From Atrichornis clamosus (taxonomy: Eukaryota > Chordata > Aves > Passeriformes > Menuridae): 64,000 nucleotides of DNA. Within the stretch, counting starts at the first letter, position 1, and each line of letters starts with the position of its first letter. Where the stretch lies: the NCBI GenBank assembly GCA_013400975.1, contig WBMZ01002991.1, positions 248,001 to 312,000 on the forward strand, read 5' to 3'. The translations under genes were made by a program, and so were the position numbers. The notes beneath the pieces were generated by a model, which saw only the letters and a program-made list of their open reading frames with translations, was not told the origin of the DNA and searched no databases. Below are positions 12,601-25,300 of the stretch, in pieces.

Positions 12601-15600
12601 ACCATTTTAAAAGAAGCTAAGTACTCAGGAAATCTGAATTTCCACTAAAAGTCACTGGGAATTGCATTGCTAACTACCCTGGCATATTTTAAAAAGCTTC
12701 TATATGTCAGTATTAAATTCTTTACTAATCTTACTGTTATGTTGGCTCTGAAGATAAGCAGCAATGTGTAGCTATAACTCAAGACTGGCTGCACAGGCAG
12801 ACCCACAGAGTTACCTGCAAACTGTACTAACCTCTTCACGTTAACCAGACAGACAAAACAAGAGCTGACTACTGACTTCTGCATAAGTCACTCAGTGAAG
12901 ATGAAACACAGAGAGCAGACAAAATGTTAAAAAACACATAGAATGAGACAGAAATAAATATGAATGTAGAGGAAAACTAAAAGCATTCCACAAAAGCATC
13001 AGTGTTGTGTATAATCTTGTACTTGAGGTGATTCTGACTGCAATACTATTAAAACATTCAGAACATAGAGCAAAAAAATATGACTGGGCATAATAGACAC
13101 ATTCAAAGTAATGCCAAGGATAAAGAGTTTCCTTTCCTTGGAGAAGGTGATGTTATAGGTAAAATATAAAATCTGAGACTTCATGACACAAAACTAAAAA
13201 TTGCAGCTCCTTTTGGACTACTAAAAATAAAAGCATCCTAAGTCTTCCTTTTAAATTAATTACCACTGCAGCAGAACAGTTTTGCAAGCACCATGGTCAT
13301 GCCTCGTGCCTGTCCTTGTGTCTCTGGGCCTTGCTCCTCCTTGCAGATCTGGTGTGGGAATACAATCAGCTATGGCTTTTCAACACAAAGCACTTATAAT
13401 ATGTGCTAGTTTGGTATGAAGGCTATTCATTATTAGAGAATGTTGCAAAGAACCAAACCAGAAAGGACTGGAATTCCTCACATTAAACAGCTGGTCTTTG
13501 CTGAAATGAGTTGTCGGTTACACTTGCAAAATGTCCTGAAACAACTAAGAAAACTCCCTTTCCCCATTCCCCAATACACTACTTTTCTAAAAACAGTATC
13601 TAACAATGTTAGATCTACACTAAATCTAGTTAAAGTCAGTGGACTCATTGGAACTCATTGGAAGCTGGAAAAGAGCAGGAAGCTTCAGCAGGAGACTAAG
13701 AAGGGATCCATCCTTCAGTCACTGGAAAGGAATTCCCAAGTTCTTCCATCTGTGATGAAGGCTTTCTTTACAGGTCATGGACACAAGATGCCAGCAGGGC
13801 ACTGTGGAGAAACCTGAGGATTTTTGCTTGGTGCTTTGTTGTTTTTTTCAAACAGAAATATTACAAGTAATGTACACATTATGTGGCACTTTAAAATATT
13901 TTTCAGCCCTAGTAAACGCTGTCCCTTACTGCCACTGGTAACACTGAAGTTGAAGTTGTGGGGAGTAGAGGTGGGCCAGGTCCAAGTTGTTCCTAAAACC
14001 TCACTAGCAGAAACCAGGAAAATTTTTGAAATAGGAATAGACATCACAGATGTGCTCATTTTTAACAACAATAGCGTAATTATTTCATAACAAATAATTT
14101 GAAGTCATCTGCAAAGAATGTAAAAAGCCTAATACTTACGACTTGAAAAACAAAATTATGCTTCTCTAATGTTGCTAACTCCTGTCTAAAACTATTACAC
14201 AATCTAATTAACGTAAGTTTTATCCAAGTGCATTAAAACTTCCATTAAGCAAAACAACACCCAAGAACACAGCATGCAGGAGCCTGAATATGCCTCATTG
14301 ACACTGGTGGCAAAACTCCCACAGACTTCAAAAAAGCAGGACTAGGCATGGCTAGTTCTGATTTCCTGCTTTCCTCTCTATTTTCTTTCCCAAGAGAAAG
14401 ATTTCTGTTTAGGTTTAGTAGTCTTTACACAGACAGCTACCACTGTGGTTTTGAATTTGGATGAGATGTTTAACAATACTAACAGTTTAACATTGTTTTC
14501 CAATAGTAGGAGCAATTGAACACTGGAAAGAGGCCAAAATTATGACAATCAAGCAGTGGAAGTAGGAACAAACATAAACTTACTTGTATATTAAGTGGAG
14601 AAAAATTTATAAATTATTTGGGGCCTGAATTCTCCAAATTGCTTGCAAAGTAAAAGAAGAAAGAAGAAGCAAGGGAGCTGAGCTCTTTATTAGAGACTAA
14701 TTCCCCTACTGTTAGGCAGCCCTATATAGTCATCAGACAAAACCTAGGATCAGTAGGACCCTGCTGAGAAAAAGCAGCAGCAGCAGTCACAGAAAATTTT
14801 GACAAAGCTGCAGGGTCATAAAAGGCAAAGAATTCATGAAAGAAACAAACACATTTATAGTTTATGTACAAAAGTTTTTCACTTGGATGAAACCCACAAA
14901 TTGGTTTCACTCTCAAACGTTTGTGCAAAAATAATGGAGGACAAAGAAAGAGCTATATCCGTATCACATGCTGGACTCCTGCCCTCTCATTAAGGCATGG
15001 AAACAGTACGACCAGAGGGAAAAATTAAACAGACATAAAGTCAAATATAGCTGTGACAAAATTCTGTCCATTAAAGCAGTTAATAATCTACCAAAGTATT
15101 AGCTTGATATATACTGCTGTCATCCAGAGATGTCACAGTATTAAAGGTGCTGATAATAATATGCACTTTTGGACTTGGCACTCTGTCTCTCATCTGGGTA
15201 CACAAACACCTAATAAGAACAGCACACTTCGGATTTCTGCAGCTCACAGAACACAGCAATGGAAGAACAACAACCCTCTTCAACAATTTTGTTTTGTTTT
15301 GCTCTTCTCCAGAATGCAGCACAGTTTAAAATATTTTTTTGGAAAACAGCTACTTTTAACGTGACAAAAAAAGCCAGCTTCCTACCTCCCACTTCCAGCT
15401 TCTATTTCTTCTCTGAATCGTTCTCTCTTACAATTCTTCCACTTTCACGTGCAAAGAAGACTTGGTGGGGAGACTGACAACTGAAGTTCCTTGATGAGGT
15501 AGCAGTGTTGTAAATAAGGGTGAAGCAAAGCAAAATGCATAGAACAGCCTGGGGAAGGTTGTTTGGAGTTTTTTTTGGTTTGTTTTTAACTGCTGTATAA

Positions 15601-18012
15601 AATATTAATCCAAAAGGAAAGGAAAAAATATGTGATCTGAATTATAAGAATATGAATTCATGTAAAGAGAGGAAAAACCTTCTCAAAGAGCAATTTTAAG
15701 ATTTATGATATTGCCTTAGAAATAAGAAGGCTATGATCTTTTGAGAAATTCAGAAGAGAGAAGTAAGTCTTAGTGAATTAGAGTTAAGACTAATTTGTTC
15801 ACTTCTGTAAAAGATAAAGTTAAGGCCATGATACTTCTGGGTCAGGTCTTAAATTTTAACTGTGGAGTGAATTTCTCTTCAGATGAACATGAAGGTAAAT
15901 ACAATATGAAGCAATTAAAAATGAAGGAAAATAGTAGAATGTCTAGGACTGCAACAGACTTATTCTTGACTACCCAAAATGAAGAAATAAGAAAATATTT
16001 GGACAACTATTCACAGAAATAGCTTATAGGAATATTTAATTATTAGTAACTGCATGAAATCACACTGTAAGCAAGTTACATACAGGAATTCAGCTATAAC
16101 ATTTCAGTGGATCACCTGGGGCAGTGAGAAATTACCATTACTTCCAACAGATATTACGGACTTCTAACCCCTAACCTGCTAATTTTTTATACTCTCAAAT
16201 GTTACCCTAGTGCCCAGTAGGATTTCCTAAGAATCCTATCCAGGAAAAATCCAAGGAAAGGCTAGATTAGGCTGAATCTTGACTTGTCCTTTTTGTTTGT
16301 TTGTTTTCTAAGAAAACATTCACAGCATAACAGTCCTGATTATTTGGAGAACATTAATGTTTTATGCAACGTGATTAGCATTTATACTAAATTATCCAGA
16401 ATGAAAAAAAAATGTTGTTTGACCGTGACACAAAGGGCACTAGAGCCCATAAGAAGACTAGCTTCTCATGAGACTAGGCCTCCCTTGAAAAACTTTATGA
16501 TATATTATGACCATGTAATTCCATTGCCTCTGAAATGACACTGAAATGACTCTGAAATGATGAGCAAAAGAAATAGAAATGGGGTTACTTCCCCATGAAA
16601 AGAATACATTATGAGAAACAATTTAGTGGCATATTTACTGTATGTCTAAAAAGGAGGGAAAGGAAAGGGAAAGGGAAATTACTAGAATAGTTTCTCCTTC
16701 TCCACCTTTTTTTTTTTTTTTAAGTAGACCAGGGAGAAGAAAAGAAATCCAGAGGGCAGGATGGTGAGAAGGTGAGACAAGAAGAAATGAGGTGTGCAGC
16801 TCAGTACTAGCCTCATAAAAGATGAAGGAATAAGGATGGGGAAAGCTTTAGATTCCTCAGCAGTCTTGGATTGTTGGTAAGACCCGAGGCATGGTCTCCA
16901 CTTGAAAGGCCTTTCTGGCATAACCATATCATTTAGAAGTGTTAAAAAAAATCCTACCCACATCACTACACCCTACTGTAAATGTAGGTCAAGCAGCAAA
17001 ATAGCCCATTCAGAGACTGGGCTTACAGTATTCCAGTTAAATGGTTTTACCAATAAAAGCTGTCTTTCTGCTGTGGCTGCGGGGGAAAGAGATACTACTT
17101 TTTACTCTTTTCATGTCTAGGCAAACTCTGTAGAAAACTGAAAGCATCACTAACTACTTCCTGATGGTAAGTTGGGAATATTGGGCTATCTCTGAAATTA
17201 AAAAGCCCAGTTTTTACTACCATTATCATGACAGTTCTCAAGAGTCTGCAGTAAAAGTCCTTTCCTACAGGACTTTTGCCTATACTGCAGATACCTCCCA
17301 TACCCACTTATTTCCCCATCCTCACAAGACTAATTATGTTTTGGTTTCCTCTCCTTAATTTGGTCCTAAGATTCCCTCCCTTCCCATACATCCCTCTGAA
17401 ATCAGCCTGCTGCTTTCAAAGAAACCCTCGGAGGCCAAATTTTCATGGGGTGTGACCCATCTAAATTTCTTTGGCTGCCTTTGAGGTCATTCCAACTTCA
17501 GCGCCTCCAAGCCCAGGAGAATTCAGGAAATGAGAGCATATGGTAAATAGTTTAACTCACACTAGTTTAGCTTTCAATTCTAGCATGATTTTTCAGTGTT
17601 TTGCATCTAGTAAGATGTGTATTAACTCAAAAATCTCTGGTTCAAAAGAACAAATACACAGTGGACGTATACCGGTGTACCAAAGCTTGTTACTAAAGAA
17701 AGCTGGGTGTGCCGTACAACTTAAATATCCTATCTCTATTCAGTTTTGTGACAGATGAAACTTGAACTCTGAAAAAATGATCTGTTAAGGTTTAAAGCTC
17801 AGTAGGTTTAAAACAAAACAAACATGATAGCCAGTATTAGGTTTCTAAGCACATTCAGAGCACTGAGCTTGCCAGCAGTCATATATTTACAGACTTGCAG
17901 CATAGGCCAAATGATAGACAATGAATCCAATAATAGACAATGAAGTCTGTTGTAAAGCCACTTGCAACAGCAGCTGTTGTGTCTATCAAGAAAATGTCTT
18001 TAAAAATATTAC
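9602..18012. other. ADGRG6 8.4-kb intron
   Basis: No exon is required here because the flanking phases match. It holds a CpG-bearing patch at about 12130-12440, a possible old interspersed-repeat fragment at about 14260-14345, a purine-rich run at about 16650-16680, and three copies of an 11-12-nt unit ending CTGAAATGA at about 16529-16561. Open frames are short and not recognisable. Confidence 0.6.
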
Positions 18013-18066
18013 CTTTTAACACTTCTTTTTTGTCTTGCTCCCTCTCTTACGGAGCCAGGTTGGATG
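18013..18066 (-). CDS. ADGRG6: ADGRG6 SEA-region exon 3 with furin site
   Basis: This 54-nt exon (phase 2-2) has acceptor TTTCATAG|C and donor AAAAG|GTAATATT. It encodes IQPGSVREGARQKRSVK. The sequence is the most diverged of the set but sits exactly between the flanking SEA exons and keeps the basic KRS core of the human segment. RQKR|S fits the furin rule R-X-K/R-R. ADGRG6 in mammals is known to be cut by furin between PTX and HormR, inside the SEA region. Its length and phases allow it to be skipped in frame. Confidence 0.85.
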
Positions 18067-18109
18067 CTATGAAAGAAATAGACATTAGTTAGGGTGGGCT
18101 AATTCTCCA

Positions 18110-18231
18110 AAGGAATAGAACATAAACATCTTCCTCCTTCACTTACCTGATATTGACCACATACACAGTGAAGGAATAGAACATAAACATCTTCCTCCTT
18201 CACTTACCTGATATTGACCACATACACAGTG
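18110..18231. repeat. Perfect 61-bp tandem duplication spanning a splice donor
   Basis: Copies at 18110-18170 and 18171-18231 are identical. The right-hand copy contains the last 24 nt of SEA exon 2 and its donor. The left-hand copy is a duplicate of both inside the intron. Complete identity suggests a recent event, or a collapsed or false join in the assembly. Confidence 0.95.
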
Positions 18232-18260
18232 TAATTCCAGTTCTGGAAAGTACGGTTCAG
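18208..18260 (-). CDS. ADGRG6: ADGRG6 SEA-region exon 2
   Basis: This 53-nt exon (phase 0 in, phase 2 out) has acceptor TTTTTCAG|CTG and donor ATCAG|GTAAGTG. It encodes LNRTFQNWNYTVYVVNI, nearly identical to human. NRT and NYT are N-glycosylation sequons. The last 24 nt of the exon, its donor and 31 further intronic bases lie in a 61-bp unit that is perfectly duplicated downstream in the transcript, so a second identical donor exists at 18147. Confidence 0.93.
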
Positions 18261-19601
18261 CTGAAAAACAGGAAGACATTGATCACATGAATGGTGAGAT
18301 GTTAATGGGGCTCTTTGTTGCTTAAGGCAGCATTAGAATTTCCCCCTTCTGCCCCTTGAGAAATCCCCTTCAGTTTCGCAAAGCAAAGAGAACACTCTCA
18401 CTTTTCAGTGAGTTGATTGTTGTACAACTGGTAGTGAGAGATGTGGCCTTTGTATGGACAGAAGGAAATCTCTATAAGGTCATGACACAGTGAATAGGTA
18501 AGTGCACAGAATGCTGACCTTTTCCTTTTCTCCCTCTCTTCCACATCTTAAATTCACAGATACACCTTGATTAGAACAGATTTACTGAAAAAGCTACCGG
18601 GTAAATTTTCAGTCTTCTGACGGTCTTTTCAGACCTTTGTACTAGTTACTCTGAGTGCACAATGGCTGCTCAGTTTTCCCCCTGAGAGACAATTTTGCAC
18701 GCTCTGCTAGGGCCAAGTGACACCTTTTCAGATTTTTTGGCTCAGGCACCTACATATTTTGCCTGCCTACTGCTGCTAAGGGAACAACCTTGGCAGGTGT
18801 GGATGACTGCAATTCTGGTTTGTAGATTACTAGAGGTGGTTTCCTTAGCTTCTGAAAGCTGAAAGCTCCAGGTTTATCTAAAGAAAAATAAAGAATCATT
18901 GCCATATATTCATTATATCATATTTTCATGTTAGTAGTTGGTATAAAGACTACTTAGAAATCCTGTGAGTGTGACTATGAGAACTGTCAAAAAGGACAGA
19001 GAATAGCTGTATTCAGATAGGAAGAACTTTCAGAGGCAAGAACTTTTAGAATTCCTCACCCAGAGGGCCCAGAAAGGAGCTTATGTCTTCTAAAATGGGC
19101 TGAAAAACCAAGGACTGCTAGAAATCTCAACAATTGATATGGCAGAAGCCTTTTAAAGTAGAGAACATTAGGATAAATTTGAAGTTTATTGCCTCACACA
19201 AATCAACACTGCCTGTTTTTTTTTATCATTTCTGTCACAATATAACTTCAAAACCATAATAGCATTTGGGGAGAAAAATATTGTCCTGTATAGTGATGTT
19301 GGAACTCAGACGTGAGTTTGGTGGACAATTCTGATTTCTCCATACTTTCCAAAATCTCACTCACTATCTCCATTTCTTAAGAAGCTGGCTATTATAGTGC
19401 AGACATTTCAAAATTTTATCCATAGCGCTGAAGAGCCCCAGCTAGATCTGAATTCATTACTGCACAAATCAAAATCAGAAAGATATTTAGAGAACACATG
19501 CGAACAGTTTGGTAGTCTCTATTATTTTTCCTGTTCCAACTGATAACAGTGATGGGCCAGATTAATATATGTAGTCATACAGGAAAGAACACTAAACTTA
19601 C
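18261..19601. other. ADGRG6 intron between SEA exons 1 and 2
   Basis: I see nothing notable in it. Flanking phases (0/0) match. Confidence 0.6.
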
Positions 19602-19687
19602 CCATTCTGCAACAACATCATGTACTTTTGACACCGAGTTGGAGTTGGAACTAAAGACAGTTATAGATATCCTGTAGAATAGCCCAC
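19602..19687 (-). CDS. ADGRG6: ADGRG6 SEA-region exon 1
   Basis: This 86-nt exon (phase 1 in, phase 0 out) has acceptor GGACAG|GT and donor TGG|GTAAGTTT. It encodes GLFYRISITVF, a Ser/Asn-rich stretch, then SKVHDVVAEW. It matches the start of the human SEA region (GIIYRISVV ... KVAEW). The first codon is completed by the last base of whichever exon is spliced in front: G from the linker or cassette gives Gly, and A from the giant exon gives Ser. The frame is kept in every case. Confidence 0.9.
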
Positions 19688-22311
19688 CTGTCCATTAAAA
19701 ACAGCATTAGAATGTTAGAAATGGAGCAAATTTACCTTTTTAATAATGAGACTTTAGTTTCATGAATAATATAAAGATTAGGCTGAACCCCAGATACAAG
19801 GCCACATGAAGATCTTCTTGGCATTACAAAGCCTGAAAAGAATAAGCCCTGCAGGTTTGGGCCCATTCTCACTAGGCCTGTTGATTTTGACAAGAATTCC
19901 CTCCCCATCCGTATTTTCAGAAACACTTGAAATGTGACATGGAAACTCAGAGACAACGTATATAAAAATAGTATTTTGCATATGCCTCTAATATGGTGTG
20001 TAAAAGCAAGACCATGAAAGTGTCATGAACTTAAAAAATTATTATAATTCATGAAGTCTCTAAACATGGATAAATTCTGCTTCTAGTTGTATTGTTATAA
20101 TCCAGAATTGAACCACTGCATATTAGACTTTAAACTTTGTGAGAGCAGATAAAGCTCATCAATTAAAAGTAACTAGGTAACTGAGGACAGAATTAGGTGT
20201 GAGAATGGATGTAGAGCTCTTGTTTCCAAAGTACAGTCCTGCTCTCAGGCCTGGCAATGTCCAGAGAGTAGAAGAACCCACATTAGCTTTACAAAACCAG
20301 CAGCTGAATAAACCATCTTTCAGTCACAAAATGTGTAACACTTGGCTTGGTGCAATTTTATATTCAGAAAACTGTTTTGAAATGGCAAATATAAATTCTC
20401 TTTAAGCTCATGAGTGGGTAGGCAGCATTACAAGATTTCACATCCAATAAATAACATCAAATCATTTCATAGTTATGCTCTGTGTTAAAAGTCTGTACTT
20501 TTCACAAGCCAATTTTTTTTTGTTAAGCTACTAAATATTCTGTAAGCTCTAGCTGGGTAAAATTTCCCAGCATGTGGGGGAGGTTTAAGAACTTCTGGAT
20601 CAATTCACTTGCATGTATGTGCATGCGTGGCATTGCTTGGTTCTGGGCTGTTACCAAACAGCGGGTCTTGATCACAGATACATGCATTTATATAATCTTA
20701 TGTAAATCTTACAGAGACACTATGTAGGACAGAATGGGACATGACTGTAATTATACAGAAATCCCTTTCTGTCTCTGACTGGAAAGGAACTGCTCTATCT
20801 TTCTGAATCTAAATAAAAGAACTTTTATTCTAAGTGGAGCAAATGTCATAATTTTACTACTTCATAGATAATTATTCTACAAGAGCTTGAAATAAAGGGA
20901 TCTGGAAAAAAAATTTAAGTCAGTATTTTCCAATTTAAATATGCACACATTGGTTACTATCTTATTCATTGAATATTGTTCTTTTTTTTTCAATATGGAA
21001 TCAATTAAAGGAAGACTGAGATTGGTACGGAAATTCCTCTAAGACAAAACACTAAAGAAGATGGTTTACTAGTTGCCTTCTTTGGTAAGCTATGATTAAG
21101 TTTTAGATATCAGCAGAATGGACTTTTTTTTGATTTATAGTTTTATTTTCCTCTCTTAACTCAGGAGGCACACAAATTTGTTGTGTAGTTTAATCTGAAA
21201 ATGTACTTTAGTTTATTATTATTACTGTGATAGTTTCAAGTGAAAAAAAAATTAAATCTTTGAAAGGAGAAATTTGGATTTTGGGCAAGTTGAAAACATT
21301 TGCAAGACCTGGATCTCCTTTATATGTATGTATCTCTGTATATACATATATTCAATTTTATATCTATAATGTACCTTTCATATGTGTTACACAGATACAT
21401 ACAGAAAGTGTGCTTATATATATCCTCACACATTCATACAAAATTATATATATAATTGTAACATTATTTAGATAATTATGTATAGTGACAAAATCACCTT
21501 ACTACAGGAATATGCCAAGTATTTTTAAAATCATACATAGGAACTACAAACTAGGCAATAGCTTCAAGACCTCCACCAGATGGTGACCCAAAGAATATTT
21601 TAATGAGGAGATAAAAAGAACAAGCAGGAGAACTAATCTACATTTTAAAATACTCTCAGGAGACTGCAGTGGCAGATAGTAAAAAATAAATATTATTTCT
21701 CACTCTCCAAATTAAACAGTGGAAATCACACCTCAAAATGCTATTTAAAAATAAAGAAGTATAAAATGGGTGAAAAGTAGCCAAAAACAATTCAAAAAAA
21801 AGAGGAAAAAATAGGCTGGAAAAGAATTCTCCCCACATCCACCACCAACTACAAAAGTATAATGATCAATGAAATACCAGTATTTTTAAAAATTCTGTTA
21901 GGAAAATTATCCAAACACTTTTTTTGGAAGTATCTTTGCTTTTTGAAAGTGAAATCCTCAAAAATAGGCTAGTGAAAAACACTCATAAAATCCCAAACAA
22001 TAAAAAGGCATTAAATTATATAAAAGACATGGAAACCAATATATTAACCTCACAGTCTCATGAGAGCTGTCTTAGAGAAATCCACAAATATTAGAAATCA
22101 CATGTTAATGATATTTACTATAACTAAGATGTTACAAATTCCCTTCTATTGTAGTTAAATTATTATTCCAAAACATCTTCATATGCCAAATGGGCCTATA
22201 TCTAAAGGATGAAAGACAGCTACTTCTATATTCAGTCTACAAACTGAATATCTAATAGATAAGATAATCTGGGTTTTTTTTCTACATTTCTAATTTAATG
22301 GCTTGACATAC
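19688..22311. other. ADGRG6 intron between giant exon and SEA exon 1
   Basis: This is very AT-rich, with a TA-rich stretch at about 21320-21460. I found no exon on the minus strand that would be needed for phase continuity. Confidence 0.6.
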
Positions 22312-25300
22312 TGTAGTTGACCTCAGGTTGACACAGGCAGCCCAGCTCAGTGGAGGAGTCACATAAACAAGAAAAAAGGACTGCAGCAGAGCTAGTAAGT
22401 TGATTCAGTGGTGGGTAAGAGGTGCTGTTTTGGCTTGTCGCAGATGGTAACTTGGCCAAGGAATAAACATGGGCTGAAACTGATGACTCATGGTTTGTTA
22501 CTGAAGAAACTGGTGTTTGGGACTGCAGGAGAGAGTGATGGATGGCTGCTGCAGCTGTTGTCAGAGTGCCTGTCAGGATGGTCTCTTTGTGCTGAATAAA
22601 AACTCTGCTATATGAAGATGGCAAAGGTACCACCTCATGCATTATTGCAGTTCTCGATGACTTCAAAATAGAAGAGAGATTTGCAAAATGTCCATAATCA
22701 GCATTTTCAAAATCCATGGCATCAGCAGTGATAGTCAGAGGAGACAGTTCTTTGCTCTTGCTAAAGGATCCATATACCTCCCCTTCTGACTCCCATTTAG
22801 AAAGCCTCGGTGTGTTTGTTGATGTCAGAACAGCAAAACCCCTTATGTCTTCATTATTGTCAATGATTTCTTGTTCTACTGCCCAGAGAGAGTATCTTGG
22901 ACTGTCCACTTGATTTTCAATGGAGTTTTGTCCTAAAACAGTTAGATAACTTCTTGATGTTACTGTTGTTGGTAAGCTTAACTCCTCTACATCCCACTGA
23001 GGGAGCGGGCTGGGTGAAATTGTATCAAGATGGTTCTGAAAATTTTGTGGGAGTGGAGGCGTGGAGTAGCTGTTAGGAGGTACACTGGCTCTGAATGTTG
23101 AGTCTGAATGAAGAAGCTGCCTTAATTCCAAAGACAATGTCATTGGAAGGAAGTCAGAACTCACTGAACTGGTGTTTTTAAAAAAAACACCTGCATCTTT
23201 TTTAACTTTACTTCTTGCTTTATCAATAGTATTTGTTATAGCACCATTCTCATGAAGACTCTGGGACAGTGGTGTTCCATGTGTTCTTGTACCGCTTATC
23301 AAACCCTTAATTCTCCAAGGAATCTGAGTCCCAGGTGTACTGATCAAGAAAGGAGCTTGGCTATCCCTTGAACAAGAAGGCTGGGTTCCTGAATGTGTTG
23401 GAAAGACAGAAACAGCCTGATGCCTCTTGTTTAGGATGGTCGTGTCGATTTGATCTGTTGCTCTGTCAGTTTGAATTTCCATGTGCAAACTATCTGTGGA
23501 GTTTTCAAGTACCTGATCAAAAGGACTTACCTGTACCCATACAGAGGATTGAGTGAAAGGTTCTTCCAGGGAAGGGAAAGGAAAATCAAAATAAAATTCA
23601 CTGTTGGAAGTCGCAGTTATATTTGCAAAGTTCATTGTTGACTGCAGTTGTGATACTGTCCTGCCATCGCTTTCTGAAATTCTCTTTGAAATGCCTGGAA
23701 AAAATGAACTAAAGATTTGTGTTTCCAAAGTTGATAGATGACTAGAAAAATTCATTTCTTCAGCTCTGTTACCTAATAATCCAATGGCAGATGTTTGTTC
23801 AGAGATATTGTCTGACTTAGCATATGAACTAATGGACAGCAATCCCTCTGTTGGGGTAGAGAGCAGTTCATTAAATGAGAGCCACCAATTTTCTGATGGC
23901 TCTCCAGAAAACACTTGAGATGCTTCTTTCAAATGATGGGAAACAGTCCAGAAACTTGTTGTTAAAGAGGGGGAAATATCTACATATTCTGTTGAAAAAT
24001 CCAAGTAATCTGAGTCCCAGGAATCACCAACTGGATTCGCATTCTCTGGCTCTAATATGGAAAAAGCTGACTCTTCATTTTCATTACTATCAAGAAATGC
24101 ATCTAAATTGTTCTCCAGTAGTCCATTTCTGAGGGTCAAGCTTGGCTTTTGAAAATGTAATGAATGCTGTAAATAATGAGACCAGTAATTACTATTAGAT
24201 ATGAACATGCTGTCACTTTTGAAATATGTGTCAGTCAACAGCTGTTGATAAACAGGCAGCGTTGTTACAACATGCTGAAATGATGAGCTTGTCCAGCCTG
24301 GTCCCACCAGAAATGCTGAAAATGTTAATAGTTCTCTACTGTGTCCTAGGACTGAATTTGTCAGTTGGATGTCAGGCATTAATTTTGTGTATGTTTTTTC
24401 CATGTTTTGAAAAAATCTTGTTGGATTTGCAAGTGGAGTCTCCACAGAGGTTAAATTGGTAATGCCTCCTGAGTGATGTTCCTTAACGTGCATAGATTTT
24501 CTAAACTGAAATGCACTGTTTGCTGTTGGTGTAGAAAATGTTTTCCTTTCAGCATTGCCTTCTACCATTTCCAGGTAAAAATTTTCAGGTGCCAAGTCTA
24601 GCAAATCCAGCAAATCTAACCCACTTTTCTGGAACGGTGATTTCTCCTCTGTAGATGATATAAACAAGCTAGAAAGAGAATGATGTCTGTCTTCTTGAAT
24701 GTCAGAGGTGATGTGATGACGAAATACAGTCTCATTCCACCTATTCACAGTCCCCAAGAAATTTGTTGTACGCATGAAATTGTTTGTGTCACTGCTGGAG
24801 GATGAAATCCACACAGTTTCTTTTTTGTGTTCGTAAGCAGTGGTGCTGCTACTAATGGGAGAGTGGAACACTGGCTCAGAGTCAGAATAACTGAGCCTAC
24901 TTGCCAAAGTCGATGCTAGCTCTGCATCAGGATTTCTGCTGTGCAGAAGAGGAACTGCTGCATTCACAGGAGGCTTTGTAACTGCATCTGCTGCATCAGA
25001 AGTACCATGGAATGGACTTCTAGAATAATTCAAAATATTTCCATTTGGTAACTGATTCTTTGCATTATTATCTAGGTTGATGTTTTCTGTAAAAGGAGCC
25101 AAGGTTTCATTGCTGGTCTCCTCAGAAGAAGCTGATGCGGACAAGGTTGGAAGAAACAAGCTGTATGGGTTTTTTCTCTCTGGGCTCTCATCTGCTGAAT
25201 TCTTACTGAAACGCAGAGGCCTTTGCTTCACTGGCCAAATAATCGGGGTTGAGATAATTCCTATGGTTTTGATCCCCTCTATCTTAGATTCTTGCTGCCA

